A DNA stretch of 64,000 nt from Nocardioides sp. SYSU D00065 (GTDB lineage: Bacteria > Actinomycetota > Actinomycetes > Propionibacteriales > Nocardioidaceae): NCBI RefSeq assembly GCF_017916425.1, contig NZ_JAFMSX010000003.1:310001-374000 (forward strand), in the 5' to 3' direction. Under the pieces are notes generated by a model. The model made no database searches. It saw only the letters and a program-made list of their open reading frames with translations, and was not told where the DNA came from. The first letter of the stretch is position 1, and each line of letters begins with the position of its first letter. Below are positions 35,485 through 46,686 of this stretch, piece after piece. Both the position numbers and the translations under genes were made by a program.

Positions 35485-36713
35485 GGAGCAGCGGCCTGCG
35501 TACGACGCTCGCTGCCGGCGTCGTCGCGGCGTCCGTGGTGCCGGTGTGGGCGGCACCGGCGGTGGCCGACCACGACGCGCCGTGCTCGATCGGCGAGGTC
35601 CCGGGCTCCGAGCGGCTGGCCGACACCCACGCCGAGGACAACCCCGCCTTCGAGCGCATGCACGTCGAGCAGGCCCAGGAGGTCGCCACCGGGCGCGGGG
35701 TGAAGGTCGCGGTGATCGACAGCGGCGTCATGCCGCTGGAGGGCATCGACCGGCCCTCGGCGGTCGTGGCCGGCGGCGCCTCGGGCACGAGCCTGCTCTC
35801 GGGCCACGGCACGATCGTCGCGGGACTCATCGCCGGCCCGCACGGGGTGGCGCCCGACGCGCAGATCCACGACGTGAAGGTCTACGACTCCGAGACCGCC
35901 GACCCCACCCAGGGGGAGAAGCCCCTGACGTCGGCCGGCATCGTCGCCGGGATCGAGGCGGTGCTCGCCGCGCAGCCGACGCAGCAGTACGACGTCGTCA
36001 ACATCTCCCTCGCGGTCCGCCAGTCCGACCCGGCCCTCAAGGCCGCGGTGGCCCGACTCGTGCGCGAGGACCTCGTGGTGGTGGCGGCGGCCGGCAACGT
36101 CGAGGCGGACGACTCCGATGACTCCGGCAAGGGGACGCCGGGCAGCGACGCCGCGGTGTTCCCCGCCGACTACCCCGGCGTGCTCGCGGTGAGCGCGACC
36201 CCGCCGGGCGGGGAGAGCCCCAGCACCTACGTCGTACCCAACAAGGACACCGACGTCGCCGCCCCGACGGTGGGCGCGATCTCCGCGAACGCCACCGGTC
36301 AGGTCTGCGTCGTCGGCGAGGTCGCGACGTCGTGGGCCGCCGCCGAGGTGAGCGGCATCCTGGCGCTGCTCCGGGAGCGCTTCCCGCGGGAGACGCCGCG
36401 GCAGCTCGTCGCCCGGCTCCAGGCCACCACCGAGGGGGCCGGCGTGCCGCAGGGACCCGACGCAGTCGTCGACCCTTGGACCGGAGCCGGCGTCGTGCAG
36501 GCGCACGACGCGCTGACCCGGCAGATCGAGCCGGGCCGCCAGGGGAAGATCGAGACCACCGTCCAGGAGGTCCGCGCCGACGCGCAGGCACCGCCGGCGC
36601 CGGAGCGGGTCGACCTGTTCAGCACGCCGCGCGCGATCCTGCTCTGGTCGGGCCTCGGCGCGGGGTCGCTGCTGGCCCTGGCGTTCATGCTGCGGCCGCT
36701 GCTGCGCCGCTGA
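35481..36713 (+). CDS. mycP: Type VII mycosin protease MycP
   Basis: This 410-aa subtilisin-like serine protease is anchored in the membrane: signal peptide 1-29, catalytic Asp in VAVIDSGV (about residue 80), His in SGHGTIVAGLIAG (about 113), oxyanion Asn in AAAGN (about 206) and Ser in VATSWAAAEVSG (about 285), with a C-terminal helix (ILLWSGLGAGSLLALAFMLR). The usual GTSxAAPxVSG is ATSWAAAEVSG here. Mycosins stabilise the type VII complex. It is the last gene of the operon. Confidence 0.93.
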   Translation: MRSSGLRTTLAAGVVAASVVPVWAAPAVADHDAPCSIGEVPGSERLADTHAEDNPAFERMHVEQAQEVATGRGVKVAVIDSGVMPLEGIDRPSAVVAGGASGTSLLSGHGTIVAGLIAGPHGVAPDAQIHDVKVYDSETADPTQGEKPLTSAGIVAGIEAVLAAQPTQQYDVVNISLAVRQSDPALKAAVARLVREDLVVVAAAGNVEADDSDDSGKGTPGSDAAVFPADYPGVLAVSATPPGGESPSTYVVPNKDTDVAAPTVGAISANATGQVCVVGEVATSWAAAEVSGILALLRERFPRETPRQLVARLQATTEGAGVPQGPDAVVDPWTGAGVVQAHDALTRQIEPGRQGKIETTVQEVRADAQAPPAPERVDLFSTPRAILLWSGLGAGSLLALAFMLRPLLRR

Positions 36714-36782
36714 CCTGCCCTCTGGTCGGCCCGCTGACCGGTTCTGCCCGGCCGATGCGGGGCCGCGTGATGGAATCGCCCC

Positions 36783-37853
36783 ATGACCGACACCTCAGAC
36801 GAGCCGGTTGCCGTGATCCTGGCCGGCGGCCAGGGATCGCGCCTGTGGCCGATCAGCCGGGACCGGGCGCCCAAGCAGTTCCAGCCGGTCGTCCGTGACC
36901 GTCCGCTGCTGACCGGCACCATCGAGCGGCTGAGCGAGCTGGTCGACCCCTCCCGCATCCACGTCTCGACGCGCGCCCGCTTCGCCGACGCCGCCCGCGC
37001 CAACCTCGGGCCGGTGCCCGCGGAGAACCTCATCCTCGAGGAGGACCCGGCCGGGCCGGCCACGGCCTTCGCGCTGAGCATCGCCACGCTGGCGCACCGC
37101 TACGGCAACGCGCCGGCGCTGATCGCGCCGTCGGACCACCTGATCAACGAGGAGGAGGCCTTCAACGCCGCCTCCCGCGACATGCTGGCGCAGCTGGCTG
37201 CGACGCCGCAGTCGATGGTCGTGCTCGGCGCCGAGCCGACGCGCTTCGACTCCAGCCTGGGCTACATCCACACCTCGGGCGGCGACGACGCCGTGCAGGT
37301 CATCGAGTCCTTCCACGAGAAGCCCGACCCCGACGTCGTCGACGAGCTCGCCGAGAGTGGCAACCTGTACTGGAACACCGCCTGCTACGGCGTACGCGTC
37401 GGCCAGGCGTGCGACGCCTACCGGACCGCGCTGCCCCTGATCTTCGACTCGATCGAGCGGTTCGCGCGCAGCGAGCACACCGGCGACCAGGGCTATCGCG
37501 GCGCCGCCATCGGTGGCCACGAGATCTATCCGCTGATGTGGGCCGGCATGGAGTGCCTGGTCGTCCCGCGCCAGCTGGGCTGGACCGACGTCGGCACCTG
37601 GGTCCGGCTCGAGCGCGTCCTGCACGACCAGCGGGTGACCTCCATCGGGCCGGCGCTCCAGCTCGACGCCGAGGACACCCTCGTCGCCAGCATGGACGGT
37701 CGGCCGGTCGTCACCCTCGGGGCGCGGGGGCTGATCGTGGTGACCCACGAGGACGCCGTCTACGTCCTGGACAAGCAGAAGGCGCTGGACACCCCCACGC
37801 TCGAGCGCCTCCGTTCGCTCCTCGCGGCCAGCACCCGCGAGGATCTCCTCTGA
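36783..37853 (+). CDS. manC: Mannose-1-phosphate guanylyltransferase
   Basis: This 356-aa nucleotidyltransferase makes GDP-mannose from mannose-1-phosphate and GTP for mannolipids, glycoproteins or polysaccharide. The N-terminal signature VILAGGQGSRLWPISRDRAPKQ (residues about 10-30) with ALIAPSDHLI, FHEKP and GWTDVGTW are characteristic. It lacks the isomerase domain of bifunctional ManC/AlgA. The next gene is a UDP-GlcNAc 2-epimerase-like gene in the same orientation, suggesting a surface-glycan function. Confidence 0.92.
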   Translation: MTDTSDEPVAVILAGGQGSRLWPISRDRAPKQFQPVVRDRPLLTGTIERLSELVDPSRIHVSTRARFADAARANLGPVPAENLILEEDPAGPATAFALSIATLAHRYGNAPALIAPSDHLINEEEAFNAASRDMLAQLAATPQSMVVLGAEPTRFDSSLGYIHTSGGDDAVQVIESFHEKPDPDVVDELAESGNLYWNTACYGVRVGQACDAYRTALPLIFDSIERFARSEHTGDQGYRGAAIGGHEIYPLMWAGMECLVVPRQLGWTDVGTWVRLERVLHDQRVTSIGPALQLDAEDTLVASMDGRPVVTLGARGLIVVTHEDAVYVLDKQKALDTPTLERLRSLLAASTREDLL

Positions 37854-37898
37854 GGCTTCGGCCCCGGCCACCGCAGCTGCACCCACGTGAAGGAACCC

Positions 37899-39200
37899 AT
37901 GTCCTCTGAGAACAGCCAGCACATCGTCGTCGTCGGCACCAAGCCCGACATCATCAAGCAGGCGCCGATCTACCACGAGCTGCGCGAGCGCGGCCACGAC
38001 GTGCTGCTGTGCCACACCGGCCAGCACTACGACCACAACCTCTCCCAGTCGATGCTCGACGAGTTCGGCGTGCGCGAGGACGTCAACCTCGAGGTGCGCG
38101 GCGGCGTCAACGACCTGGTGTCGGGCATCACCGCCAAGCTGTCGGCGTACCTGCGTGGCATCGTCGCCTCCGGTGGGTCCCCGATCACCTACGTGCACGG
38201 CGACACCACGACCGCGATGGCCGGTGCGCTCGCCTCGTTCGGGGAGCGGCAGGCGCTGGTCCACGTGGAGGCGGGCCTGCGCACGCTCTCGCCCACCACG
38301 GACGTCCTGAAGGGCTGGATCGAGCAGGGCGCCGACCTCGACTGGGCGTCGTTCCGCGACGAGTCCGTGCGCCGCGACAGCTGGAGCAAGGGCAGCAAGG
38401 AGCCCTCGCCGGAGCAGTTCAACACGCGCGTCGCCGACGCCGGCTCCGACCTGCACGCCGCTCCGGTCGAGCTCAACCGCGACTTCCTCGTCGAGGAGGG
38501 GTTCGCGCCGGCCGCCATCGACGTCGTGGGCAACTCGGTGGTCGACGCGCTGCAGCAGGCGATCGACGGCAGCGACAAGAACCAGGTGCTGGAGAAGTAC
38601 CCGCAGATGGGCGACGGATCGTTCCTGCGGTTCTGCGTCCACCGTCGCGAGAACACGACCAACCGCGAGCGCTTCGACCTGCTCATGGACGCCATGGAGG
38701 CGCTGCTCGAGCAGGGTCACCACGTGCTCTTCATCCGCCTGATCGGCACCGAGGCGGCCATCGACAACTTCGGTCGACGCCAGTGGCTTGCCGACCTGGA
38801 GGAGCGCTACGGCGACGCGCTGATCTCGACGCCGGTGTGGGACAGCTATCTCGACGTGATCGCCGCGATGTCGATGTGCGCGGTGATCGTCACCGACTCC
38901 GGCAGCATCCAGGAGGAGGCCAACGTCCTCGAGGTGCCCTGCGTGACGCTGCGCTTCGGCTCCGACCGGTCGGAGACCTTCCTGGCCGGCAGCAACTTCC
39001 TCGCCCCGCCGGTGAGCAAGGAGCTCATGGCCGCCGTGGTGCACCAGGTCTTCGAGCACCGCGGCGAGCTGTCGTGGAAGCGCGTCTACCCCGAGGGCGC
39101 CTCGTCGATGCTCGTCGACGCGGTCGAGCGGCGCCTGGCCGACGACAGCCTGCGGATCTCCGAGGAGTGGCGCTACGGCCTGCGCGCCCGGCTGCGCTGA
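37899..39200 (+). CDS. Atypical UDP-GlcNAc 2-epimerase-like protein
   Basis: This 433-aa protein of the WecB/non-hydrolysing UDP-GlcNAc 2-epimerase family has YVHGDTTTAM, HVEAGLRTLSP, a PEQFNTR counterpart of PEExNR, the HRREN motif and SDRSETF. Two features are odd. The N-terminal GTRPE is GTKPD, replacing the UDP-contacting Arg by Lys. Between HVEAGLRT and PEQ there are about 41 residues instead of about 7, adding some 34 residues next to the active site. Epimerase activity or another UDP-sugar substrate is possible. ATG at 37899 is preferred (AAGGAA upstream); GTG at 37887 is in frame. Confidence 0.85.
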   Translation: MSSENSQHIVVVGTKPDIIKQAPIYHELRERGHDVLLCHTGQHYDHNLSQSMLDEFGVREDVNLEVRGGVNDLVSGITAKLSAYLRGIVASGGSPITYVHGDTTTAMAGALASFGERQALVHVEAGLRTLSPTTDVLKGWIEQGADLDWASFRDESVRRDSWSKGSKEPSPEQFNTRVADAGSDLHAAPVELNRDFLVEEGFAPAAIDVVGNSVVDALQQAIDGSDKNQVLEKYPQMGDGSFLRFCVHRRENTTNRERFDLLMDAMEALLEQGHHVLFIRLIGTEAAIDNFGRRQWLADLEERYGDALISTPVWDSYLDVIAAMSMCAVIVTDSGSIQEEANVLEVPCVTLRFGSDRSETFLAGSNFLAPPVSKELMAAVVHQVFEHRGELSWKRVYPEGASSMLVDAVERRLADDSLRISEEWRYGLRARLR

Positions 39201-39230
39201 GCGACGTACGACGCTGTCGGCGACGAGACG

Positions 39231-39269
39231 ACGAAGGCCCCGCGACCGGAACCGGTGCGGGGCCTTCGT
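39231..39269. terminator. Hairpin between epimerase-like gene and tRNA-Ser
   Basis: A perfect 13-bp stem ACGAAGGCCCCGC (39231-39243)/GCGGGGCCTTCGT (39257-39269) lies 30 nt after the plus-strand gene and directly 3' of the minus-strand tRNA; it can serve both. Confidence 0.75.
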
Positions 39270-39274
39270 GGCGG

Positions 39275-39359
39275 CGGAGGTAGGGGGATTCGAACCCCCG
39301 AGGGCGTTAACCCAACCCGCTTTCCAAGCGAGCGCCATAGGCCACTAGGCGATACCTCC
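39275..39359 (-). tRNA. tRNA-Ser (anticodon GGA)
   Basis: An 85-nt type II tRNA has acceptor arms GGAGGTA/TACCTCC, anticodon loop TTGGAAA (GGA), a long variable arm and T-arm GGGTTCGAATCCC. Confidence 0.95.
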
Positions 39360-39451
39360 GCCGAGGAGAGTACCGGTCGGCTCGTGGGCGGTGAAATCGC
39401 GTCGGTACGCCCGGGGTTTGGGCGCCGGATGCGGCTCGCCTAGACTCCCGG

Positions 39452-39540
39452 CAACCCCCCACGCGGCGTCACCTCGCCCAATCCCCCAGGGCCGGAAGGC
39501 AGCAAGGGTCAGTGAGCTCTGACGGGTGCGTGGGGGGCCT
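39452..39540 (+). ncRNA. ffs: Signal recognition particle RNA (4.5S type)
   Basis: The outer helix CCCCCCACGC/GCGTGGGGGG (39455-39464 with 39528-39537) encloses the universal SRP core GGGCCGGAAGGCAGCAAGG (about 39489-39507). The short bacterial form binds Ffh. The gene lies just upstream of dnaX, a common actinobacterial arrangement. The exact ends are estimated from the helix. Confidence 0.93.
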
Positions 39541-39598
39541 CTTCATGTCCGGGGCACGCGCGGTGGTCGGTGTGGGTGCGCCCGGTTAGGGTTCCCAC

Positions 39599-41770
39599 GT
39601 GGAGTCACCGCTCGCGCTCTATCGCCGCTACCGGCCCGAGACCTTCCAAGAGGTCATCGGGCAGGACCACGTGACGGAGCCGTTGCGAGCCGCGCTGGCG
39701 GCCAACCGGGTCAACCACGCCTACCTCTTCTCCGGCCCGCGCGGCTGCGGCAAGACCACCTCGGCGCGCATCCTGGCCCGCGCGCTCAACTGCGCCGCCG
39801 CTCCGGTCGCCGACCCGTGCGGGGAGTGCGACAGCTGCCGCGACCTCGCCCGCGGCGGTCCGGGGTCGATCGACGTCATCGAGATCGACGCGGCCTCGCA
39901 CGGCGGCGTCGACGACGCCCGCGACCTGCGCGAGAAGGCGTTCTTCGCCCCGGTGCGCGACCGCTACAAGGTCTACATCATCGACGAGGCCCACATGGTC
40001 ACCACGCAGGGCTTCAACGCCCTGCTCAAGCTGGTCGAGGAGCCGCCGCCGCACCTGCGGTTCATCTTCGCCACGACCGAGCCCGACAAGGTGCTGCCGA
40101 CGATCCGCTCGCGCACCCACCACTACCCGTTCCGCCTGATCCCGCCGCGGCTGCTGAGCGACTACCTCTCCCAGCTCGCCGCCGAGGAGGGCGTGAGCAT
40201 CGAGCCGGCCGCCCTGCCCCTGGTGGTCCGCGCCGGCGCCGGCTCGGCGCGCGACACGCTGTCGGTGCTCGACCAGCTGCTCGGCGGTGCCGGCCCCGCC
40301 GGCGTCACCCACCAGCTGGCCACGGGCCTGCTCGGCTTCACCCCCGACTCCCTCCTCGACGAGGTGGTGGAGGCGTTCGCCACCCGTGACGGAGCGGCGG
40401 TGTTCTCGGTCGTCGACAAGGTGGTGGAGACCGGCCAGGACCCGCGCCGGTTCACCGAGGACCTCCTGCGCCGCCTGCGCGACCTCGTCATCGTCACCGC
40501 GGTCCCCGACGCTCCCGCGACCGGCCTCATCGACGTCTCCGAGGACGCCGGCGAGCGGCTGGTGGCCCAGGCCGCCCGCTTCGGGGCGATCGAGCTCAGC
40601 CGCGCTGCCGACATCGTCGCGGCCGGGCTCACCGAGATGCGCGGCGCCACGGCGCCGCGCCTGCTCCTCGAGCTGCTCTGCGCGCGGGTGCTGCTGCCCG
40701 GTGCCGACCACACCTCCGACGGCGTGATGGCCCGGCTCGAGCGCCTCGAGCGGCGCCTCGAGGTCACCGGCGGCACTCCGGCGGCCCCCGTGTCGTCCCC
40801 GGCGCCGCTCACGCCCGCGTCCACCGCCGTCGCGTCGTCGCCGGTCGTCGCCGGGGCGGTGCTGCCGTCCGGGGCGCCTCCGGCCCACAGCGCACCCGCT
40901 CCCACCGGCGAGCCGGCCCCGCCGCCGCCCGTGCCGGCAGCCCCGGCGGCCGCGGCCTCGCCGGCCCCGTCTGCGCCGACGCCACCCACGGTGCGCGACG
41001 ACGGTCCGCCGCCGCCCCCGCCGATACCCACCTCAGTGCCGCAGGCCCCACCCGCCGTCGCGGACCCCGCGCCGGCTCCCGCGGCCTCGGTCCGGCCCGA
41101 CGAGCCGGTGGCCGAGCAGCCGGCGGGTCCGCGCGGCGGCCTCAGCCTCGTCGACGTACGCCGCCTGTGGCCCGACGTCCTCGAGCAGACCAAGAACCGT
41201 CGCCGCCTGGCGTGGATGGTGCTCTCCCAGCACGCTCACGTCGTCGACGTCGACGGCACCCGGCTGACCGTCGGCTTCGCCAACGCCGGCGCGCGTGATT
41301 CCTTCGTCAACGGTGGCTGCGACGAGATCCTGCGCCAGGCGGCCATCGACGTCGTCGGGATGGACTGGCGCATCGAGTCCATCGTCGACCCGAGCGGCGC
41401 GGCGGCCGAAGCCCCGGTGGTGCGCCAGGCCGCGACCCGGCCGCCGGCCGGCGCCTCGCCCGGCCCCGCCCAGGAGGCGCCCGACGGTCCGCCGGCGTGG
41501 GTGACCGGCCCCGACACGGGGTCCGGGGCTGCCGCCCCAGCCGCGGAGCCGGCCCCGCCTGCGGCGCCCGCCGTGTCGGCTGCGCCGGCTCGCGAGGCGC
41601 TGGAAGCGGCCCGCGCGGGCGGTGCGCCCGAGGCGGCAGCGCCGGTGCGCTCGGCCGACGACGACGTCCACCCCGACGACCCCGACGCGGAGTCGGCGGC
41701 GCTCGACACCGAGTCGCTGCTCAGCCAGGCGCTCGGTGCCCGGCTGATCGAAGAGATCAAGAACGACTGA
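39599..41770 (+). CDS. dnaX: DNA polymerase III subunits gamma/tau
   Basis: This 723-aa clamp-loader ATPase of the replisome has Walker A GPRGCGKT (46-53), a zinc-binding Cys cluster (CAAAPVADPCGECDSC, 64-79), Walker B YIIDEAHM and the SRC-like FIFATTEPDKVLPTIRSRTH. A long Pro/Ala linker (about residues 390-510) leads to a tau-specific domain (DVRRLWPDVLEQTKNRRRLA). The GTG start has TAGGGT at 39587-39592, 6 nt before it, so the mRNA is probably leaderless. Confidence 0.95.
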   Translation: MESPLALYRRYRPETFQEVIGQDHVTEPLRAALAANRVNHAYLFSGPRGCGKTTSARILARALNCAAAPVADPCGECDSCRDLARGGPGSIDVIEIDAASHGGVDDARDLREKAFFAPVRDRYKVYIIDEAHMVTTQGFNALLKLVEEPPPHLRFIFATTEPDKVLPTIRSRTHHYPFRLIPPRLLSDYLSQLAAEEGVSIEPAALPLVVRAGAGSARDTLSVLDQLLGGAGPAGVTHQLATGLLGFTPDSLLDEVVEAFATRDGAAVFSVVDKVVETGQDPRRFTEDLLRRLRDLVIVTAVPDAPATGLIDVSEDAGERLVAQAARFGAIELSRAADIVAAGLTEMRGATAPRLLLELLCARVLLPGADHTSDGVMARLERLERRLEVTGGTPAAPVSSPAPLTPASTAVASSPVVAGAVLPSGAPPAHSAPAPTGEPAPPPPVPAAPAAAASPAPSAPTPPTVRDDGPPPPPPIPTSVPQAPPAVADPAPAPAASVRPDEPVAEQPAGPRGGLSLVDVRRLWPDVLEQTKNRRRLAWMVLSQHAHVVDVDGTRLTVGFANAGARDSFVNGGCDEILRQAAIDVVGMDWRIESIVDPSGAAAEAPVVRQAATRPPAGASPGPAQEAPDGPPAWVTGPDTGSGAAAPAAEPAPPAAPAVSAAPAREALEAARAGGAPEAAAPVRSADDDVHPDDPDAESAALDTESLLSQALGARLIEEIKND

Positions 41771-41812
41771 CCCGCACGATCCCCTGACCTCCGTCCTGAC
41801 GTGGGAGACCCG

Positions 41813-42196
41813 ATGACCCAGAACCCGTTCGACGCCCTCGGCGGCGGCTTCGACATGAACGCCCTGCTCCAGCAGGCGCAGCAGATGCAGCAGCAGATCG
41901 AGGAGGCGCAGGCCGACCTCGCCCGGCAGACGGTCGAGGGCACGGTCGCCGGTGGCGCCGTCAGCGTCACGGCCAACGGCGTGGGGGAGCTGGTCGGCGT
42001 GACCATCCGGGCCGGCGAGTTCGACGGCAGTGACCCTGACGACCTGTCCGACCTCTCCGACCTCATCGTCGCGGCCTACCGCGACGCGCGCGCCAAGTCC
42101 GAGGCACTGGCCAGCGACTCGCTGGGCCCGCTGACCGAGGGACTCGGCGGCGCGGGCGGGCTCGGCGGGCCGGGCGGCCTGCCCGGCCTGGGCTGA
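41813..42196 (+). CDS. YbaB/EbfC nucleoid-associated protein
   Basis: This 127-aa DNA-binding protein is the usual gene between dnaX and recR. The helical core ([20 protein letters not shown]) and [20 protein letters not shown] are typical; a Gly-rich tail follows ([17 protein letters not shown]). GGGAG precedes the ATG at 41813; a GTG at 41801 is also in frame. It is in an operon with recR. Confidence 0.94.
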   Translation: MTQNPFDALGGGFDMNALLQQAQQMQQQIEEAQADLARQTVEGTVAGGAVSVTANGVGELVGVTIRAGEFDGSDPDDLSDLSDLIVAAYRDARAKSEALASDSLGPLTEGLGGAGGLGGPGGLPGLG

Positions 42197-42207
42197 GGGG
42201 CCCCGAC

Positions 42208-42804
42208 TTGTACGAGGGCGTCGTCCAGGACCTCATCGACGAGCTGGGGCGACTGCCGGGCGTCGGACCCAAGAGCGCCCAGCGCATCGCCTTCCACCTG
42301 CTGCAGGCGGAGCCCGTCGACGTACGCCGCCTCGCCGACGTGCTGATCGAGGTCAAGGCCAGGGTGAAGTTCTGCTCGACGTGCTTCAACGTCAGCGAGG
42401 ACGAGCAGTGCCGGATCTGCCGCGACGAGCGGCGCGACCCGAGCGTGCTGTGCGTGGTCGAGGAGTACAAGGACGTCGTCGCGATCGAGCGCACCCGCGA
42501 GTTCCGGGGCCGCTACCACGTCCTCGGCGGCGCTATCTCGCCGATCGACGGCATCGGTCCGGACCAGCTGCACGTCAAGGAGCTGATGCCGCGCCTGGCC
42601 GACGGCGCGGTCACGGAGGTCATCTTGGCCACCGACCCCAACCTCGAGGGCGAGGCCACCGCGACGTACCTGACGCGACTGCTCCTCCCGATGGGGTTGC
42701 GCGTGACCCGCCTGGCGAGTGGACTGCCGGTGGGTGGAGACCTCGAGTACGCCGACGAGGTCACCCTCGGCCGCGCGTTCGCCGGAAGGAGATCAGCCGA
42801 ATGA
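42208..42804 (+). CDS. recR: Recombination protein RecR
   Basis: This 198-aa protein of the RecFOR pathway for gap repair has an N-terminal helix-hairpin-helix ([18 protein letters not shown]), a C4 zinc finger ([16 protein letters not shown], residues about 56-71) and a Toprim domain ([16 protein letters not shown], then [12 protein letters not shown]). The start codon is TTG. The stop overlaps the DUF5063 ATG (ATGA). Confidence 0.95.
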   Translation: MYEGVVQDLIDELGRLPGVGPKSAQRIAFHLLQAEPVDVRRLADVLIEVKARVKFCSTCFNVSEDEQCRICRDERRDPSVLCVVEEYKDVVAIERTREFRGRYHVLGGAISPIDGIGPDQLHVKELMPRLADGAVTEVILATDPNLEGEATATYLTRLLLPMGLRVTRLASGLPVGGDLEYADEVTLGRAFAGRRSAE

Positions 42805-43382
42805 CCGACGAGGACCAGATCAGGTTCGAGGAGCAGATCGCCGACTCCGTGACGAGCTTCCTGCTCGCGCTGCGCGCCATCGCCCGCGAGGGCAACGGGG
42901 CCCAGGCGGTGTCGCTGCTGCTGCTCGAGATCAGCCAGGTGCTGCTCGCCGGTGCCCGGCTCGGCGCCCAGACCGACTTCACCCCCCGCGAGGAGTTCCA
43001 GCCCGACGTCGGTCCGGAGGCCGACATCGACGACCTCCGGATGCGGCTGGCGGAGATGCTCGGGGGAGTCGACGCCTACACGTTCGTCTTCGACCCCTAT
43101 GCCCCCGAGGTGGTCGTCAGCCGGCTGTCCGACGACCTGGCCTCGATCGCCATCGACCTCGAGAACGGCCTGCGCCACTTCCGCGCGGGCGACGTCGAGG
43201 AGGCGCTGTGGTGGTGGCAGTTCTCCTACGTCAACAACTGGGGCAACCTGGCCGGGGCCGCCCTCAACGCGCTGCTCACGGTGGTCGCGCACGACCGGTT
43301 CGACACCGACTTCGACGCCGACGCAGAGGCGGTCGCGGTCGCCGATGAGATCCTCGGCGGCGCACCGGCCATCCAGCCGTAG
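42801..43382 (+). CDS. DUF5063 domain protein
   Basis: This 193-aa acidic soluble protein belongs to the DUF5063 family ([20 protein letters not shown], then [20 protein letters not shown]). Genes of this family often follow recR in actinobacteria. There is no known function. It overlaps recR by 4 nt. Its stop codon TAG forms the start of TAGAAT (43380-43385), a possible -10 box of lysC. Confidence 0.88.
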   Translation: MTDEDQIRFEEQIADSVTSFLLALRAIAREGNGAQAVSLLLLEISQVLLAGARLGAQTDFTPREEFQPDVGPEADIDDLRMRLAEMLGGVDAYTFVFDPYAPEVVVSRLSDDLASIAIDLENGLRHFRAGDVEEALWWWQFSYVNNWGNLAGAALNALLTVVAHDRFDTDFDADAEAVAVADEILGGAPAIQP

Positions 43383-43472
43383 AATCGGGGGTGGCCTGCC
43401 GGCAACGGCGCCAGCGGGCTCACCCGTCGAGCGCGACCCGAGCGGTCGCCACCCCGACCCCGAGGACCAACC

Positions 43473-45804
<2,332 letters not shown>

Positions 45805-46464
45805 TCAGCGCACGTCGCGCGGCGGCGTGGCCCCCGGGGTGACGTCGTCGCCGGCCGTGGTGGTGACCCACCACGACGCGCCGTAGGCCGCCGCGGCCAG
45901 CAGCGGCACGGCCAGGGCGCTCCACCGCTCGTCGAGCGCCTCGAGCAGGAAGACCATCACGAGCACGGCGAGGACGCCGACCGCGAGGAGACTGGTCGAG
46001 CCGGGATCGGCGACGCCGAGGGCGCGCAGCAGCATGCCGCCGACGTACGCCAGGACGACGAGGCCGGCGAGCAGCAGCGGCCACCCGAGCGCGCCGCCGC
46101 ACGACGACGTACCGCGGGCGGCCTCGCAGCCGGTGCCCGCGAGCCACGTGAGGAGCACCGCCAGGGCGCCCACGACGAGCCCGGTGACGCCCGCGCCCAG
46201 GAGGCCGGGCAGGCGCACGGCTGGGACCCTGCGTCGCTGCTGCGGCTCGTCGCCTGCATGGCCGTCGCGCGTCGCCGCCGGCACGGGCGGTGCCTGAGCG
46301 ACCTCGGGCCGGGGTCTCGGTGTGGCTGGCGCACCGCCGGTGCGGTCGCTCGTCGACGAGTCGGCGTCGGGCAGGCCCGCCGGCGGGGCCGACGCCCGTC
46401 GCCGCCGGAAGGAGAAGGACGGCATCTCCAGCCGGGGGCCGTCGTCGGGCGTGTCGTCTGCCAT
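45805..46464 (-). CDS. Multi-pass membrane protein of unknown function
   Basis: This 219-aa protein has a disordered Pro/Ala/Arg-rich N-terminal half (residues 1-80) and about four membrane helices (GLLGAGVTGLVVGALAVLLT, WPLLLAGLVVLAYVGGMLL, LLAVGVLAVLVMVFLL, ALAVPLLAAAAYGASWWV). No family is recognised. It meets asd tail to tail with no gap. Confidence 0.72.
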   Translation of the reverse strand: MADDTPDDGPRLEMPSFSFRRRRASAPPAGLPDADSSTSDRTGGAPATPRPRPEVAQAPPVPAATRDGHAGDEPQQRRRVPAVRLPGLLGAGVTGLVVGALAVLLTWLAGTGCEAARGTSSCGGALGWPLLLAGLVVLAYVGGMLLRALGVADPGSTSLLAVGVLAVLVMVFLLEALDERWSALAVPLLAAAAYGASWWVTTTAGDDVTPGATPPRDVR

Positions 46465-46486
46465 GGGGGCAGTGTCTCAAATGCGC

Positions 46487-46524
46487 GGAGCTCCCGGACC
46501 CAGCGTCGTGGGTCCGGGAGCTCC
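46487..46524 (-). terminator. Terminator of tRNA-Pro
   Basis: A perfect 16-bp stem (GGAGCTCCCGGACCCA at 46487-46502 against 46509-46524) with loop GCGTCG lies just 3' of the minus-strand tRNA. Confidence 0.78.
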
Positions 46525-46530
46525 GGGTGG

Positions 46531-46604
46531 TCGGGCTGACAGGATTTGAACCTGCGGCCTCCTCGTCCCGAACGAGGCGCGCTACCAAGCTGCGCCACAG
46601 CCCG
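46531..46604 (-). tRNA. tRNA-Pro (anticodon CGG)
   Basis: A 74-nt tRNA has acceptor arms CGGGCTG/CAGCCCG, anticodon stem CTCGT/ACGAG region with loop TTCGGGA (CGG), and T-arm GGTTCAAATCC. Confidence 0.95.
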
Positions 46605-46686
46605 CCGCCCGGACGCAGTAGGTCCGGGCAACGCGGGCGAGCATACCGGAGCGGTCGGGGGCTCTGGAAATCGCCCCGGCCCCCGA

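Noticed and set aside
18201..39359. A tRNA-associated genomic island between the tRNA-Ser genes
   Set aside because: No integrase, no duplicated tRNA ends and no change in base composition; the genes between are mostly ordinary chromosomal genes.
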